64,000 nt of DNA from the NCBI RefSeq assembly GCF_030503855.1, contig NZ_CP129971.1, positions 3,100,001 to 3,164,000 of the forward strand. The letters run 5' to 3'. Positions 28,372 to 38,247 of the stretch are shown piece by piece (positions within the stretch are counted from its first letter, which is position 1; every line of letters begins with the position of its first letter). A program made the position numbers and the translations under genes. The notes under the pieces are model-generated. The model did no database searches and was not told the DNA's origin. It was given only the letters and a program-made list of their open reading frames with translations. The DNA is from Marivirga salinae. GTDB taxonomy: Bacteria > Bacteroidota > Bacteroidia > Cytophagales > Cyclobacteriaceae.

Positions 28372-29028
28372 TCAAATAGAAACGTCTTTAAGTTCCTGAA
28401 TAGTATGAATTGGGTTCTCTGATTTGAAAACAAAGTTTCCAGCTACCAAAACATCTGCTCCTGCTTTCAATAATTTAGGGGCATTATCAATATTTACACC
28501 ACCATCTATTTCAATTAAAGTTGAAGCATTTTGGTCTGCTATTAATTCTTTTAGTTGTCGAACTTTAGTATATGTTTGTTCAATAAATTTCTGACCTCCA
28601 AATCCTGGATTTACAGACATCATACAAACTAAATCAGTATCCTGAATCACATTTTCTAGCAATGATACATTCGTATGCGGGTTGATAGCAACTCCGGCTC
28701 TCAAGCCTAAATCTCTAATGGCTTGCAAAGTTCTATGCAAATGAGGACTAGCTTCATAGTGAACAGAAATAGTAGCTGCACCTGCATCATGAAATGCCTG
28801 AATATAATTTTCAGGTTTTTCAATCATCAAATGCACATCCAATGGCTTTTTGGCATGTTTATAAATTGCTTCACAAACGGGCAATCCAAATGAAATATTA
28901 GGAACGAAAACGCCATCCATGATGTCTACATGGATATAATCTGCTTGGCTTTCATTCAACATTTCCACATCTCTTTGCAAATTAGCAAAGTCTGCGGCTA
29001 AAACGGAAGGGGCTATTAAATGACTCAT
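28372..29028 (-). CDS. rpe: Ribulose-phosphate 3-epimerase
   Basis: The 218-residue TIM-barrel enzyme interconverts ribulose 5-phosphate and xylulose 5-phosphate. Signature segments are IAPSVLAADFANLQRDVEML, HVDIMDGVFVPNISFG, VHLMIEKPE, VCMMSVNPGFGGQKFI and EIDGGVNIDNAPKLLKAGAD, containing the metal and substrate residues. It is 35 bp downstream of the ROK kinase and 17 bp upstream of the TonB-receptor start. Confidence 0.97.
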   Translation of the reverse strand: MSHLIAPSVLAADFANLQRDVEMLNESQADYIHVDIMDGVFVPNISFGLPVCEAIYKHAKKPLDVHLMIEKPENYIQAFHDAGAATISVHYEASPHLHRTLQAIRDLGLRAGVAINPHTNVSLLENVIQDTDLVCMMSVNPGFGGQKFIEQTYTKVRQLKELIADQNASTLIEIDGGVNIDNAPKLLKAGADVLVAGNFVFKSENPIHTIQELKDVSI

Positions 29029-29063
29029 TCGGCAAAGATATAAAATTTGATTTTACCCACCAC

Positions 29064-29975
29064 TTAAGCGGTTAAAAAAGCAGCACCAAAAACTCCGGCA
29101 CTATCTCCTAGCTTTGGTTTTACAATTGGTGTTTTCATATCAGGATTGAACGTAAATTGCTTGACTGACTCAACACCTTCATCATATAGATGTGGAATAT
29201 TTCCAACACCACCGCCTATAATTATCACATCAGGGTCAATTACGTTTACAATTACGGATAAGCCTTTACCAAAAAAGTGAATTAATCGATCATAGGTTTT
29301 TTGAGCAAATTCATCATCGCTTTTATCAGCTATAATGTTTTTAAGTTTTTTATCCTTTCCAGAAATTCTTTTATAATAGCGTTCTAAAGATTTTCCAGCT
29401 AGAATCGTTTCTACACAACCGTATTTTCCGCAATAGCAGTCCCCCCCATCCTCATCCAGAAAAATATGGCCCCACTCCCCTGCTATTCCGTGTTTACCAT
29501 TCCAAACTTTTCCATTAATGACTAATCCACCACCAACACCTGAGCCCATAATAACTCCAAATACCACTTCCGATTTAGGAAATTGATCTTTTACAATTCC
29601 CATTTGTGTTTCAGCAACAGCAAAACAATTCGCATCATTTGCCATAAAAACAGGAATATTTAAAAGTTTTTCCAGATCTTGACGAAGAGGTTTGTGGTTA
29701 AGACTAGTGGAATTACTATTCTTTAGCAATCCACTTTCTGGGTCAGTGGAACCAGGAGTTCCTATCCCGATTGATTTTGGCTGAAAACCTATTTCTTCAG
29801 CCATTTGGCTTACCAATAATTTAATTCGCTGAGTTATATGCTCATATCCTTGATCAGCCTCAGTGTCAATTCTTTTTCTTAATAAAACCTCAGGCTTTTC
29901 TTTTGATTTTAAGATTACGCCTTCAATTTTGGTACCGCCTAAATCAATACCCCATAATGCTTTTTGATCTGCCAT
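29064..29975 (-). CDS. ROK-family sugar kinase
   Basis: The 303-residue protein has the ATP-phosphate motif GIDLGGTKIEGVIL. Sugar-binding and catalytic segments are VFMANDANCFAVAE and GVIMGSGVGGGLVINGKVW. The ROK zinc motif is CYCGKYGCVE. Glucose or fructose is the likely substrate, but the sequence does not decide. It precedes rpe, so a sugar-phosphate link is plausible. Confidence 0.9.
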   Translation of the reverse strand: MADQKALWGIDLGGTKIEGVILKSKEKPEVLLRKRIDTEADQGYEHITQRIKLLVSQMAEEIGFQPKSIGIGTPGSTDPESGLLKNSNSTSLNHKPLRQDLEKLLNIPVFMANDANCFAVAETQMGIVKDQFPKSEVVFGVIMGSGVGGGLVINGKVWNGKHGIAGEWGHIFLDEDGGDCYCGKYGCVETILAGKSLERYYKRISGKDKKLKNIIADKSDDEFAQKTYDRLIHFFGKGLSVIVNVIDPDVIIIGGGVGNIPHLYDEGVESVKQFTFNPDMKTPIVKPKLGDSAGVFGAAFLTA

Positions 29976-30456
29976 TTTTAATAGATTTTTTAAGGAAAAC
30001 TAACAGGTATTGGTTTGCCTGCTATTTTACTTGATATTATCTTTAATGGTCCACAAGGAAAGAGCTTATAAAATTCCTTAACGTCCACAACTCCAAATTT
30101 ACCTACTTTAAGAATTGTAAAAAGGTTTGTGAAATGCTGCTCCTTTAAAATATGCTCTTTTCTTCATTAAAACTCTTAAAATTAATGGGTTTTGCCTAAT
30201 TATAAGTATGAAACTGGAGCTTTCTTAATTAAAATTTATGAGCCGATGGTCATTTGGTTTAAAAAAAGCCTATTGTCATAAAATATTGATCCGTTCGATT
30301 TACAGAAATGTTGCTAACTATAGATGTTTGTAAAGTAATGATTACTGTCCGGCTATTGTAATGTATAATGAGCATACTACCATCTTGGTCGGTCTTAATC
30401 AATATACTATTGGTCTTTGCGTGTAGTCGAATCAAACCACCAACCTTAGTGCAAGT
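29976..30456. other. 481-bp gap, possibly containing decayed coding sequence
   Basis: No complete gene is seen. On the minus strand a 57-codon open stretch without an ATG (29990-30163) encodes LKVGKFGVVDVKEFYKLF and KIISSKIAGKPIPVSFP, which looks protein-like. A second open stretch (about 30256-30456) continues in the frame of the sensor kinase beyond its TAG, encoding for example RLHAKTNSILIKTDQDGS. Both may be remnants or chance. No promoter or hairpin is convincing. Confidence 0.4.
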
Positions 30457-32547
30457 CTAAGATTTCAGGCTACTTAAAAACTCCAAGGTATTACTTCCTT
30501 TTCCATCTATTGGAAGGTGCACGATGAATTTTGTAAATCCTCTTTTTTCATTAATAACTTTTATATCTCCATTCAAAAGTTCCGTTGACATTTGAACTAT
30601 ATATAAACCTAAACCATTCCCTTGCGAATATTGATTTCCCACATAAAACATGTCAAATATTTTATCCTTTATAGTATCCTCAATACCGATCCCATTATCT
30701 GAAACTGTAATTTCCAAATTTTCCTCATATTTTCTAATATTAAACTCAACTTCGCCATCATTTTCGTTATTTATCCAGCAGAAAAAGAACGCATTTTCCA
30801 ATAGGTGGTACAAAATCACCTCTACCAATTTCGGAATACTAAGTACAACAGTTTCAAGCTCAATATTTACCTTAAAGTTGATAGCACGTTCTTTTATGGT
30901 GTTATCGAATGAGGCAATTACATTCTCACTCAAGGATGTAATATCAACTTCCTCAAAATCAGCTGGCTGATGGATTAAACTAACAATGCTTAATTTTTTA
31001 AGCAACTTATCCATCTTGGTAGTGGTCTTTATCAAAAGCCCGTTCAACTCACTATTTTTGGTTTCCCGGGTCATTAGGTCACTTAATCCGGCAATGGAAC
31101 ATAGTGGGGATCGCAAATCATGTGAAGCTCTGTATAAAACAGTATCCAATTCCTTGAAGGTTTTATGTAGTAAAAAGGTTCGTTCCATAACGATATTTTC
31201 CAAATTTTCATTGGTGAGTTTGACGAGCCTATGAGCTTCAATAAGGGATTCCTTTTGCTTTTTTAGTCTGGATCTAAAATAGAAAAGGAGAACAATCAAA
31301 AATGCAAATATTAATGCTACTCCTAAGATCAATAACAACCTTTGTTGGTAGATTCTTTTTTCCTTAAGTCTCTCTTTTTCACTTTCTGACAATCGATTTT
31401 CTAGTTCCTGTATATCGAAAAATCGCCTTTTCAATTCATTAATTAAGGCCAAATAGGCTTTCGAATTTTCATTGAATTGGGTTTTAGTATTTTGTAAGAT
31501 ATTTTCTAATTCTTCTATTTCATTTAATAAATTAGATTTAGAGTCTTCTGACAAATTTTCAAAGCCTACATTGAGTTTATCACGCACAAGCTGTATTTTT
31601 TCCTCTACTGCAAATCTGTTTTGAGACATATTTTTATTCTCTTTTCTAGCTTGTTGCAAAAGGTTGTCAAAATCCTCTTCCACCACAGTCGTATCGGAAA
31701 TTTTATTAAGAACATTATTGGATTCTGATAATTCATCTTTGCTAATTTGACTTAGTAACTCATCAAGTTTTTGATCCAATATTTTTTGAGTGTTTTCGTC
31801 AATCTTATCCCGTGGTACTTTGTTAGTTAATTCATAAAATATTTTAATTGAGGTGATTGTGTCTAATTGTGAAAGTAATAATCTGACCTGATCATTTTGC
31901 TCCTTTTGACTGGTTTGTTCATCAATAGGTAGTGGTTCAGGTTCTTCTACTTTCATCTCCATCTTCTCAACAGTAATAACCACAGTATCCTCATTTCTAA
32001 AATCTCGAATAATACAATCCGATATTTTAAATTGATCAACACCTTTAATTTCTTCACTCAAGGCCAAGGGAATCGTTAACATACCTCTATGATCAGTATT
32101 TTTTATTACTAACTTGTTGCCCCGGAATTGAACTTGAACACCCGCAATACCTACCCCAGTTTTATCTACAACCCTAATTTCCTTATCAATATAATTCTTT
32201 TTTCGGATTATAACTTCCAAAACACCCTTACTTAAATTCCAGGAAGCTACTTCCAATTTTTCATCTTTAAGTTTTATTGATTGTATGGGAATGTCAGAAG
32301 CTTTAAGGTTTACAAAAACTATTCCTTTTCCATTTAGCCCAACGAACTCTCCTTGATTGATAGATATGCTCTGGTTAGGGAAAGGGTTAAAATCCTCTGA
32401 AAAGGCTTTAACTTGTACGACTTGACTGTCTTGAGCTTTAGACTCAAGAGAAAAGACACAGCTCATGATTACAATTAATGTCTGTAAGATTAAATTGTTG
32501 GGGATTTTTTTAAAGCCGCCAATATAAAAATCAATCGTTTTCCTCAC
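30457..32547 (-). CDS. Sensor histidine kinase with periplasmic coiled-coil region
   Basis: The 696-residue protein begins at a GTG inside the end of the preceding gene (17-bp overlap). A signal/anchor ends in LESKAQ (about 34-39). Two stretches that look like surface-protein beta repeats follow (KEIRVVDKTGVGIAGVQVQF), then a long charged helical region and a membrane segment (about 400-425, LLLILGVALIFAFLIVLLF). The HisKA box is ASHDLRSPL (His476). The ATPase has the N-box YHLLENAFFF, DNGIGIEDTIKDKIFDMF and GNGLGLYIV, so the kinase is complete. It is the last gene of the type IX locus; no response regulator is adjacent. Confidence 0.88.
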   Translation of the reverse strand: MRKTIDFYIGGFKKIPNNLILQTLIVIMSCVFSLESKAQDSQVVQVKAFSEDFNPFPNQSISINQGEFVGLNGKGIVFVNLKASDIPIQSIKLKDEKLEVASWNLSKGVLEVIIRKKNYIDKEIRVVDKTGVGIAGVQVQFRGNKLVIKNTDHRGMLTIPLALSEEIKGVDQFKISDCIIRDFRNEDTVVITVEKMEMKVEEPEPLPIDEQTSQKEQNDQVRLLLSQLDTITSIKIFYELTNKVPRDKIDENTQKILDQKLDELLSQISKDELSESNNVLNKISDTTVVEEDFDNLLQQARKENKNMSQNRFAVEEKIQLVRDKLNVGFENLSEDSKSNLLNEIEELENILQNTKTQFNENSKAYLALINELKRRFFDIQELENRLSESEKERLKEKRIYQQRLLLILGVALIFAFLIVLLFYFRSRLKKQKESLIEAHRLVKLTNENLENIVMERTFLLHKTFKELDTVLYRASHDLRSPLCSIAGLSDLMTRETKNSELNGLLIKTTTKMDKLLKKLSIVSLIHQPADFEEVDITSLSENVIASFDNTIKERAINFKVNIELETVVLSIPKLVEVILYHLLENAFFFCWINNENDGEVEFNIRKYEENLEITVSDNGIGIEDTIKDKIFDMFYVGNQYSQGNGLGLYIVQMSTELLNGDIKVINEKRGFTKFIVHLPIDGKGSNTLEFLSSLKS

Positions 32548-34177
32548 TCAAGCTGTTTTTAAAATCATCATTCACTACTACTAATTCGTAACTTACATCC
32601 TGTTTTGCAAACTTTGGAACCTCAAAAATTACAAATCCATCTAAACCTTCTCCTCTAATTCGGATTTTATATTCACTGTAATATGGAACTTTCAAATTAA
32701 ATTTTCCATTTGCATCTGTTTTAGTTTCAGCCACTACACTGTTTACTGTCCTATCAATTAATTCCATCTCCACATAAGAGAGCACTTGTAACTCCGTTGA
32801 ATCCATCCAGTTATGTTCTATAAATTTAACAACTCCCTCAACCTGAAGTGGATATACTTGCAAGTCTAATGCGAATTCGTAAATATCAAAATCAAAGCCT
32901 CTATTTACTCTATTAGAACTCAAAAAACCTTGTTGACCTAAACTGTCAATGGTAAATGATAACTCATCATAAGTAGAATTTACTGGATAACCTAAATTCT
33001 CCACTTCTTGATAAACACCATTAATCAGTTTTGCTTTGTATAAATCAAAACCGCCTAAGCCAGGATGCCCATTGGTGGAAAAATACAAATTTGATTTATA
33101 AATAAATGGAAATCGCTCATCTCGTTCAGTATTAATGCTATTACCAAGGTTTTCGGGTGGACTCCAACCCTCTTCCGTTTTTATAGATCTATACAAGTCC
33201 TTTCCACCAAAACCATTCGCAAAATTCGCACTGAATATTAGTATTTTGCCATCATTACTGATGGCAGGCTCGGAGATATTAAAATTAGGCTGATTATGCT
33301 CATAATCACTATTTTTGACCCACTTCCCTTTTCTCTTTTTGGCAAAATATAGCTGCAAAGGATAATTATCTTTATCATTCTTTCGCTTTGCAGACGAAGC
33401 ATAAACCATCTGATTCCCATCATCAAAAATACTGATAGCTGGTAAATGAAATTGAACTTTTAATTTTTGTCCTGCAGGTTCTGAGTTTTCATAGTTTAAA
33501 GCTACAATAGAAAATGGATCTTCATAAGTTTTGATTTTCCTCAGATTGTAAAATGATGAATTTTCCTTGGAGTCAATTTTTTTAATCATTTCAACCTGAG
33601 GCATATTAGAAATTAAATACACCTCCTTATCAGATGCTTGAACCATTTGCAGTTCACTATGACTACTATTCAAACTGGCATAATGAGCCATATTTTTAAT
33701 GGAATCCTCGTACAAATAGGACAGATTACTTAAGCGCCAGATCCTGCCAGCGTATAATTCATTATTTGGCTTTTTCTCCATACATATTTTAAAATAATGA
33801 AGAGCCAGTTCTGTACTGTCACTAGAAGTCAATGCTTCCGCAAAATAGAAATAATCCTCCATTGGGAATTCCAACTTAGTTTTTTCGTACTTCTTATAAT
33901 GTTTAATCGCCTTTTCATACCTATATGTAAAGTAATAACTTCTCGCCAATCTCAAATCAATATTATTTGGAGCCTCATCTGTTTGGGCAATATCTTCATA
34001 AATCAACAAAGCTTTTTGGTAGTTTTTGGCTATAAATGCTTTATCAGCATCGACTAATGTTTGAGTTAAGACTGAAATCAAAGATTCTTGAGCCTTTATA
34101 TTTGCTAAAGGGAAAAGTAAAAATAATAGCAAATAAAATAGTAGTTTTTTTATGTATAGTATTTTTTGATGGTTCAT
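32531..34177 (-). CDS. Secreted TPR and PD40 beta-propeller protein (PorE/SprE-like, no OmpA domain)
   Basis: The 548-residue protein has a signal peptide ending NIKAQE. TPR-like helices (about 35-165) are followed by PD40/WD40-like propeller blades (about 245-430: AISIFDDGNQMVYASS, AISNDGKILIFSANF, RFPFIYKSNLYFSTNGHPG, SFTIDSLGQQGFLSS). A carboxypeptidase-regulatory-like domain (about 445-530) closes it. PorE-like type IX proteins share this order but end in an OmpA domain; here that domain is missing. It lies 9 bp after the PorP gene and overlaps the kinase gene. Confidence 0.82.
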   Translation of the reverse strand: MNHQKILYIKKLLFYLLLFLLFPLANIKAQESLISVLTQTLVDADKAFIAKNYQKALLIYEDIAQTDEAPNNIDLRLARSYYFTYRYEKAIKHYKKYEKTKLEFPMEDYFYFAEALTSSDSTELALHYFKICMEKKPNNELYAGRIWRLSNLSYLYEDSIKNMAHYASLNSSHSELQMVQASDKEVYLISNMPQVEMIKKIDSKENSSFYNLRKIKTYEDPFSIVALNYENSEPAGQKLKVQFHLPAISIFDDGNQMVYASSAKRKNDKDNYPLQLYFAKKRKGKWVKNSDYEHNQPNFNISEPAISNDGKILIFSANFANGFGGKDLYRSIKTEEGWSPPENLGNSINTERDERFPFIYKSNLYFSTNGHPGLGGFDLYKAKLINGVYQEVENLGYPVNSTYDELSFTIDSLGQQGFLSSNRVNRGFDFDIYEFALDLQVYPLQVEGVVKFIEHNWMDSTELQVLSYVEMELIDRTVNSVVAETKTDANGKFNLKVPYYSEYKIRIRGEGLDGFVIFEVPKFAKQDVSYELVVVNDDFKNSLSEEND

Positions 34178-34186
34178 AATCCAATG

Positions 34187-35116
34187 TCAATGTGGTGAAT
34201 TTACATTATCATATTTAAATTTGAAAAGATAGCGCAGCATAGTCTCATGTGAGGCTTGAGCAAATCTACTAATATTTCCAATAGGGTAATCGTAAGCATA
34301 TGCCACTTGAAATTGAGAGGTAAGGTTAAAACAAATTAAGAAATCAACAGATTCTTGTTTTCTGTAGGAAATTCCTGCCGTCAAAACACGTTTGTAGCTA
34401 GTCAAGAAACTGAAATCGTAACTTAGAGGAGTACCTTGGTAATACTTCATTAAAAAGCTTGGGCTGATAGTAAAATTGTTTCCTACGGGAATATGATATT
34501 GCGTGAATATTAAATGATTCAAATTAATAGGATCTAAGCTAATAGTATCATTTATATTAGTTGTTTTATTGATTATAGAGGGAATGGAATAACCAGCTTC
34601 GAATTTTCTGCTTCTGAAATAAAAACCAAAACCCGCATTAAAATCAGTCCCTGAAAAGAGCTCATCAGCAACGGTTGGATCAGGATTTCCATTCTGCAAT
34701 GATTGATAATCCGACCTAACATTTAACATCCCTGCCTTCAGTCCAAATGAAAGATACCTTCGGTTTCCAAGCGGTAAGTGATAAGCTAAATTAGTGGCTA
34801 TTTGAATATTTTGGTGTACGCCAATGCTCTCCCTGTGAATGAAAAGTCCAGTGCCCACTTTGGGATTTTTGAATGGAGAATGAACCGAGAAAGTTTGAGA
34901 CTGGGGTGCGCCCTCTAGGTCATTCCACTGATCTCTATATAAAAGCGAAATACTCAAAGCTTCACTTGTACCTGCATAAGCAGGGTTTATCAACGACCCA
35001 TCAAACATATACTGAGTGTATTGAACACCCTGCTGAGCGCTTATATTGGTGTTAAACCCACTGATTATCACCAGTAGTAGCACGAAGAATTTTATATAGT
35101 ATTTTATTTTACCCAA
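34187..35116 (-). CDS. PorP/SprF-family type IX secretion outer-membrane protein
   Basis: The 309-residue protein has a signal peptide ending NISAQQ and then VQYTQYMFDGSLINPAYAGT. This is the highly conserved opening of PorP/SprF proteins, followed by LLYRDQWNDLEGAPQSQ. The remainder forms beta-barrel strands and ends in an aromatic/hydrophobic strand. SprF-like proteins help attach type B CTD proteins such as gliding adhesins. The TTG start at 35116 is used because no ATG fits the signal peptide. It follows the HYR protein gene by 67 bp. Confidence 0.93.
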   Translation of the reverse strand: MGKIKYYIKFFVLLLVIISGFNTNISAQQGVQYTQYMFDGSLINPAYAGTSEALSISLLYRDQWNDLEGAPQSQTFSVHSPFKNPKVGTGLFIHRESIGVHQNIQIATNLAYHLPLGNRRYLSFGLKAGMLNVRSDYQSLQNGNPDPTVADELFSGTDFNAGFGFYFRSRKFEAGYSIPSIINKTTNINDTISLDPINLNHLIFTQYHIPVGNNFTISPSFLMKYYQGTPLSYDFSFLTSYKRVLTAGISYRKQESVDFLICFNLTSQFQVAYAYDYPIGNISRFAQASHETMLRYLFKFKYDNVNSPH

Positions 35117-35183
35117 AAAAAATAAATTATAGATAATCCAATTATGATATTTTGAAAAGTTATAACCAACACTAGCTTAACTT

Positions 35184-37766
35184 TTACCAAAGTATTTCAA
35201 TAAAGCCTTTTCTCTCAATGGCATCTTGTTCATTTCTTACCAAAATATAATAATAATATGTACCTCTAGGCACTAACTCTCCACTTTTATTTTCACCCTT
35301 CCAAACCACATTATTATTATTATAACCTTTTGCTGAATAAATTTCTGTACCCCATCTATCCACTATAATTATTTGATTTTCAGAAAACTTCTCAATGCCT
35401 TCAATGAGCCAATAATCATTATTACCATCCCCATTTGGAGTGATTAATTTGTTAATTTCTATTTTCAATGGAATGGGTTCTATTATTATGTCAAAGGAAC
35501 AATACTCAGTCTGACCATTTGCCTTAGTGAATGTGTAAGTAACCGTATTGATATCTTTTTCAAATATACTACCCGGCTCATGACTTGAAGTTATGGTAAT
35601 TTCAGAACAACCGGCTGTTGCGGTTGGTGGGTCCCAGCTTATACTTGCAGTCCCTTCAGTATTCTCCGCTTTTAAGGTAATATCTTCTGGGCAATTGTTA
35701 ACCATAATACCAGCATCATCCAGTACATGTACTTCAAAACTGCAAAAACTTCTGTTTCCAGCATCATCAACAAATTCATATTCTACAAGTGTTACACCAA
35801 CTGGAAAAGTACTTCCGGATTCATAATTTGAACTCACGCTAACTGAATTGCAATTATCAGTGGCAGTAGGTGGTTCCCATTCAACAACAGCCTCACAATC
35901 ATCTGATGCATTAACACTGATATTTTGCATACAATTAAGACCCTCAGGCTCTGTTTGATCAATTACTTCTACTTCGAATGTGCAATTAGCAGTTGCACCA
36001 TTTTCATCCGTGGCAATATATTCAATTATGGTAATCCCAATTGGCAACTCATCCCCTATTTGATAATTACTGCTAATATTAAGATTGGAGCAATCTTCAA
36101 AAATAGGTTCCTCCCAGTTAGCAATTCCAATACATTGCGCATTCGCATTAAGTGTAATTTTGTCAGGAGAAGACAGTAGTATTGGGCTGCTTTCGTCTTC
36201 CACCAATATCTCAAAACTGCAGATGCTACTGTTACCTGCATTATCTGTTGCTGTATAAGTAACAGTCGTTGTCCCTACAGGAAAAACTTCTCCTGAAAAA
36301 TAATCGCTTTCTAAAGTGATTTCGGTATCACAATTATCTGTTACTACAGGTGATGTCCATTCTGCAATAGCTTGGCATTGTGAATCTGCAGTAAGAATGA
36401 TATCTGTCACACAAGTTTTAAATTCAGGAGCTTGATCATCCTCTACTGTCACGTTAAAGCTACATTCTATTTCATTTCCTGAATTATCTGTGGCAGTATA
36501 AGTCACAAGAGTGGTTCCCAAAGGAAATATATCACCAGAGTTGTGCTTAGAGGTAACTTGGAGACTGTTATCGCAATTATCAGAGAAAACTGGGGCATCC
36601 CAGTTTACAACTGCTTCACAATCATTACTTATGAAAACAGTAATATTTTCTGGGCAATTTGATATGGTAGGCCCATAATTATCTTCGACTATAACATTAA
36701 AATTGGCAGTATTTTCATTCCCCGCTTCATCGGTTGCTGAATATTGGATATTAGTTTCTCCCAAATTGAAAACATCCCCTGAATTGAAATTACTAGTAAT
36801 GACAACGGAAGAGCTACAATTGTCTTCAGCTAATATCTCATCCCAAGTGGCAACGGCTTCGCAATTTTCATTAGTTGTTACCCTTACTTCGGTTGGAATA
36901 TTAAGGAATTCAGGATCAGTATTATCCGAAACGGTGACATCAAATGAGCACTGAGCTGCATTTCCACTGTCATCAGTAGCAGTATAATTAACTGTAGTAG
37001 TTCCCAAAGGAAAATTGCTTCCATTTGTAAAATTAGATCCTATATTTATAACAAGATCACAGTTATCGCTCACCGTAGGTTCGACCCATTCCGCCTCTGC
37101 CTCGCAGTTATTATTAGCATCTAGGAAAAGACTTGTAGGACATGTATCGAATACAGGTGGTATAGTATCATATAAAGTAATTGTAAAACTACAGCTGGCG
37201 TAAATTTTACCGTCCTTTCCAGAGGTATATGTGACTGTTGTGGTTCCCAGAGGAAAAGCATCTCCGGAGTTATGTGTACTTTCCAATTGCAAGTCACAAG
37301 GAACTATGGGTAGACCCCATAATACACTTCTATCGCAATTTCCATTTACATCTATTTCAAAATTTGAAGGACAATTACTTAAAGCATAGGCAGATGTGGG
37401 TTTTACATGTACAATAAAACTACACTCATCCACTACATTTCCGCCAGCGTCTTTTTCAGTATATGTTACAATGGTTTCTCCGATCTCAAATAAATCTCCT
37501 GGATCATGCGTTGACTCCACTGTTGAATTAGGATTTGGGGTAGTAGGAGGTGTCCAAGTTACAGCGGTATAACAGCCAGAGCTAATCGGTTCAGTTTGAT
37601 TACCTGGACAATTTTGCAATTTAATAGTCGGTGTTTTTTTTTCAACAATTGCTTCTCTTATTTCTAAACTTTTATCCTTTAGAAAGAAATTACTTTTATC
37701 AGCTTTGGCATTGAAAACACAAAAACAAGTCCAGTAAAATATTAAAATAATTACATTAGCTTTCAT
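35184..37766 (-). CDS. HYR-repeat surface protein with type B (gliding) C-terminal sorting domain
   Basis: From the ATG at 37766 (a TTG upstream would add eight residues) the 860-residue protein has a signal peptide and about nine HYR-like immunoglobulin-fold repeats of about 75-80 residues. Repeats share NCPxxI, CEAxVxWxxP, DNC and FPLGTTxVTYTATDxxGN. The last 90 residues form the gliding-motility-type CTD (KLITPNGDGNNDYWLIEGI, IIVDRWGTEIYSAKGY, PRGTYYYYILV), a type B sorting signal for the type IX secretion system. HYR proteins are usually adhesins. The following PorP/SprF gene is its likely cognate partner. Confidence 0.93.
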   Translation of the reverse strand: MKANVIILIFYWTCFCVFNAKADKSNFFLKDKSLEIREAIVEKKTPTIKLQNCPGNQTEPISSGCYTAVTWTPPTTPNPNSTVESTHDPGDLFEIGETIVTYTEKDAGGNVVDECSFIVHVKPTSAYALSNCPSNFEIDVNGNCDRSVLWGLPIVPCDLQLESTHNSGDAFPLGTTTVTYTSGKDGKIYASCSFTITLYDTIPPVFDTCPTSLFLDANNNCEAEAEWVEPTVSDNCDLVINIGSNFTNGSNFPLGTTTVNYTATDDSGNAAQCSFDVTVSDNTDPEFLNIPTEVRVTTNENCEAVATWDEILAEDNCSSSVVITSNFNSGDVFNLGETNIQYSATDEAGNENTANFNVIVEDNYGPTISNCPENITVFISNDCEAVVNWDAPVFSDNCDNSLQVTSKHNSGDIFPLGTTLVTYTATDNSGNEIECSFNVTVEDDQAPEFKTCVTDIILTADSQCQAIAEWTSPVVTDNCDTEITLESDYFSGEVFPVGTTTVTYTATDNAGNSSICSFEILVEDESSPILLSSPDKITLNANAQCIGIANWEEPIFEDCSNLNISSNYQIGDELPIGITIIEYIATDENGATANCTFEVEVIDQTEPEGLNCMQNISVNASDDCEAVVEWEPPTATDNCNSVSVSSNYESGSTFPVGVTLVEYEFVDDAGNRSFCSFEVHVLDDAGIMVNNCPEDITLKAENTEGTASISWDPPTATAGCSEITITSSHEPGSIFEKDINTVTYTFTKANGQTEYCSFDIIIEPIPLKIEINKLITPNGDGNNDYWLIEGIEKFSENQIIIVDRWGTEIYSAKGYNNNNVVWKGENKSGELVPRGTYYYYILVRNEQDAIERKGFIEILW

Positions 37767-38247
37767 TTTACAAAAAAGTATAGCCAACAAATAGTAAAAT
37801 GTATGGTAGTAATATATAGAAAAACAAACAAATACAAAAGTTTATTCAATTTTAAATACTGTTGAAGAATAAGAGATAAACAACTATAAATCATAGTTTT
37901 GACTTACAAATACGGTTTCTAGATGTTAATGGAACCATAAATCTCATAAAAAAATGGATCGAATAAAAATCTTTCTTTTCTTTTAAATACTATCCCACTA
38001 TATGCTTCTATTGAAAAATGGTTAAGACATTGAATGTTGGGGAGATGTAATAGATTTGTTCTATCATCTGAAGCATTTTTCTATCATAAACTTCATTTCT
38101 CAATCTTTGATTAGTACAATTTTAAATCTAAAATAGTTTGATTTTTTTTTTGTTTTTTAGTGATTGGACACTTCTAGCCTGTAAAACAATGTGATGTTCA
38201 TTTTTTTCTTGTCAGACTCTGCCAGTCGTACTTGGAGAGAAACATTG
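37767..38247. other. Gene-free, A/T-rich upstream region of the type IX locus
   Basis: No gene is seen in these 480 bp. The first 100 bp upstream of the HYR protein start must hold its promoter, but I could not fit a perfect TTTG / TAnnTTTG pair. Near 38110-38170 there is a long T-rich run next to the transposase remnant. Confidence 0.5.

Noticed and set aside
29033..29040. TATCTTTG (perfect -7 box) before rpe
   Set aside because: It is only 4 bp from the ATG, so the transcript would be leaderless, and no -33 box is present. The gene is better read as co-transcribed with the ROK kinase.
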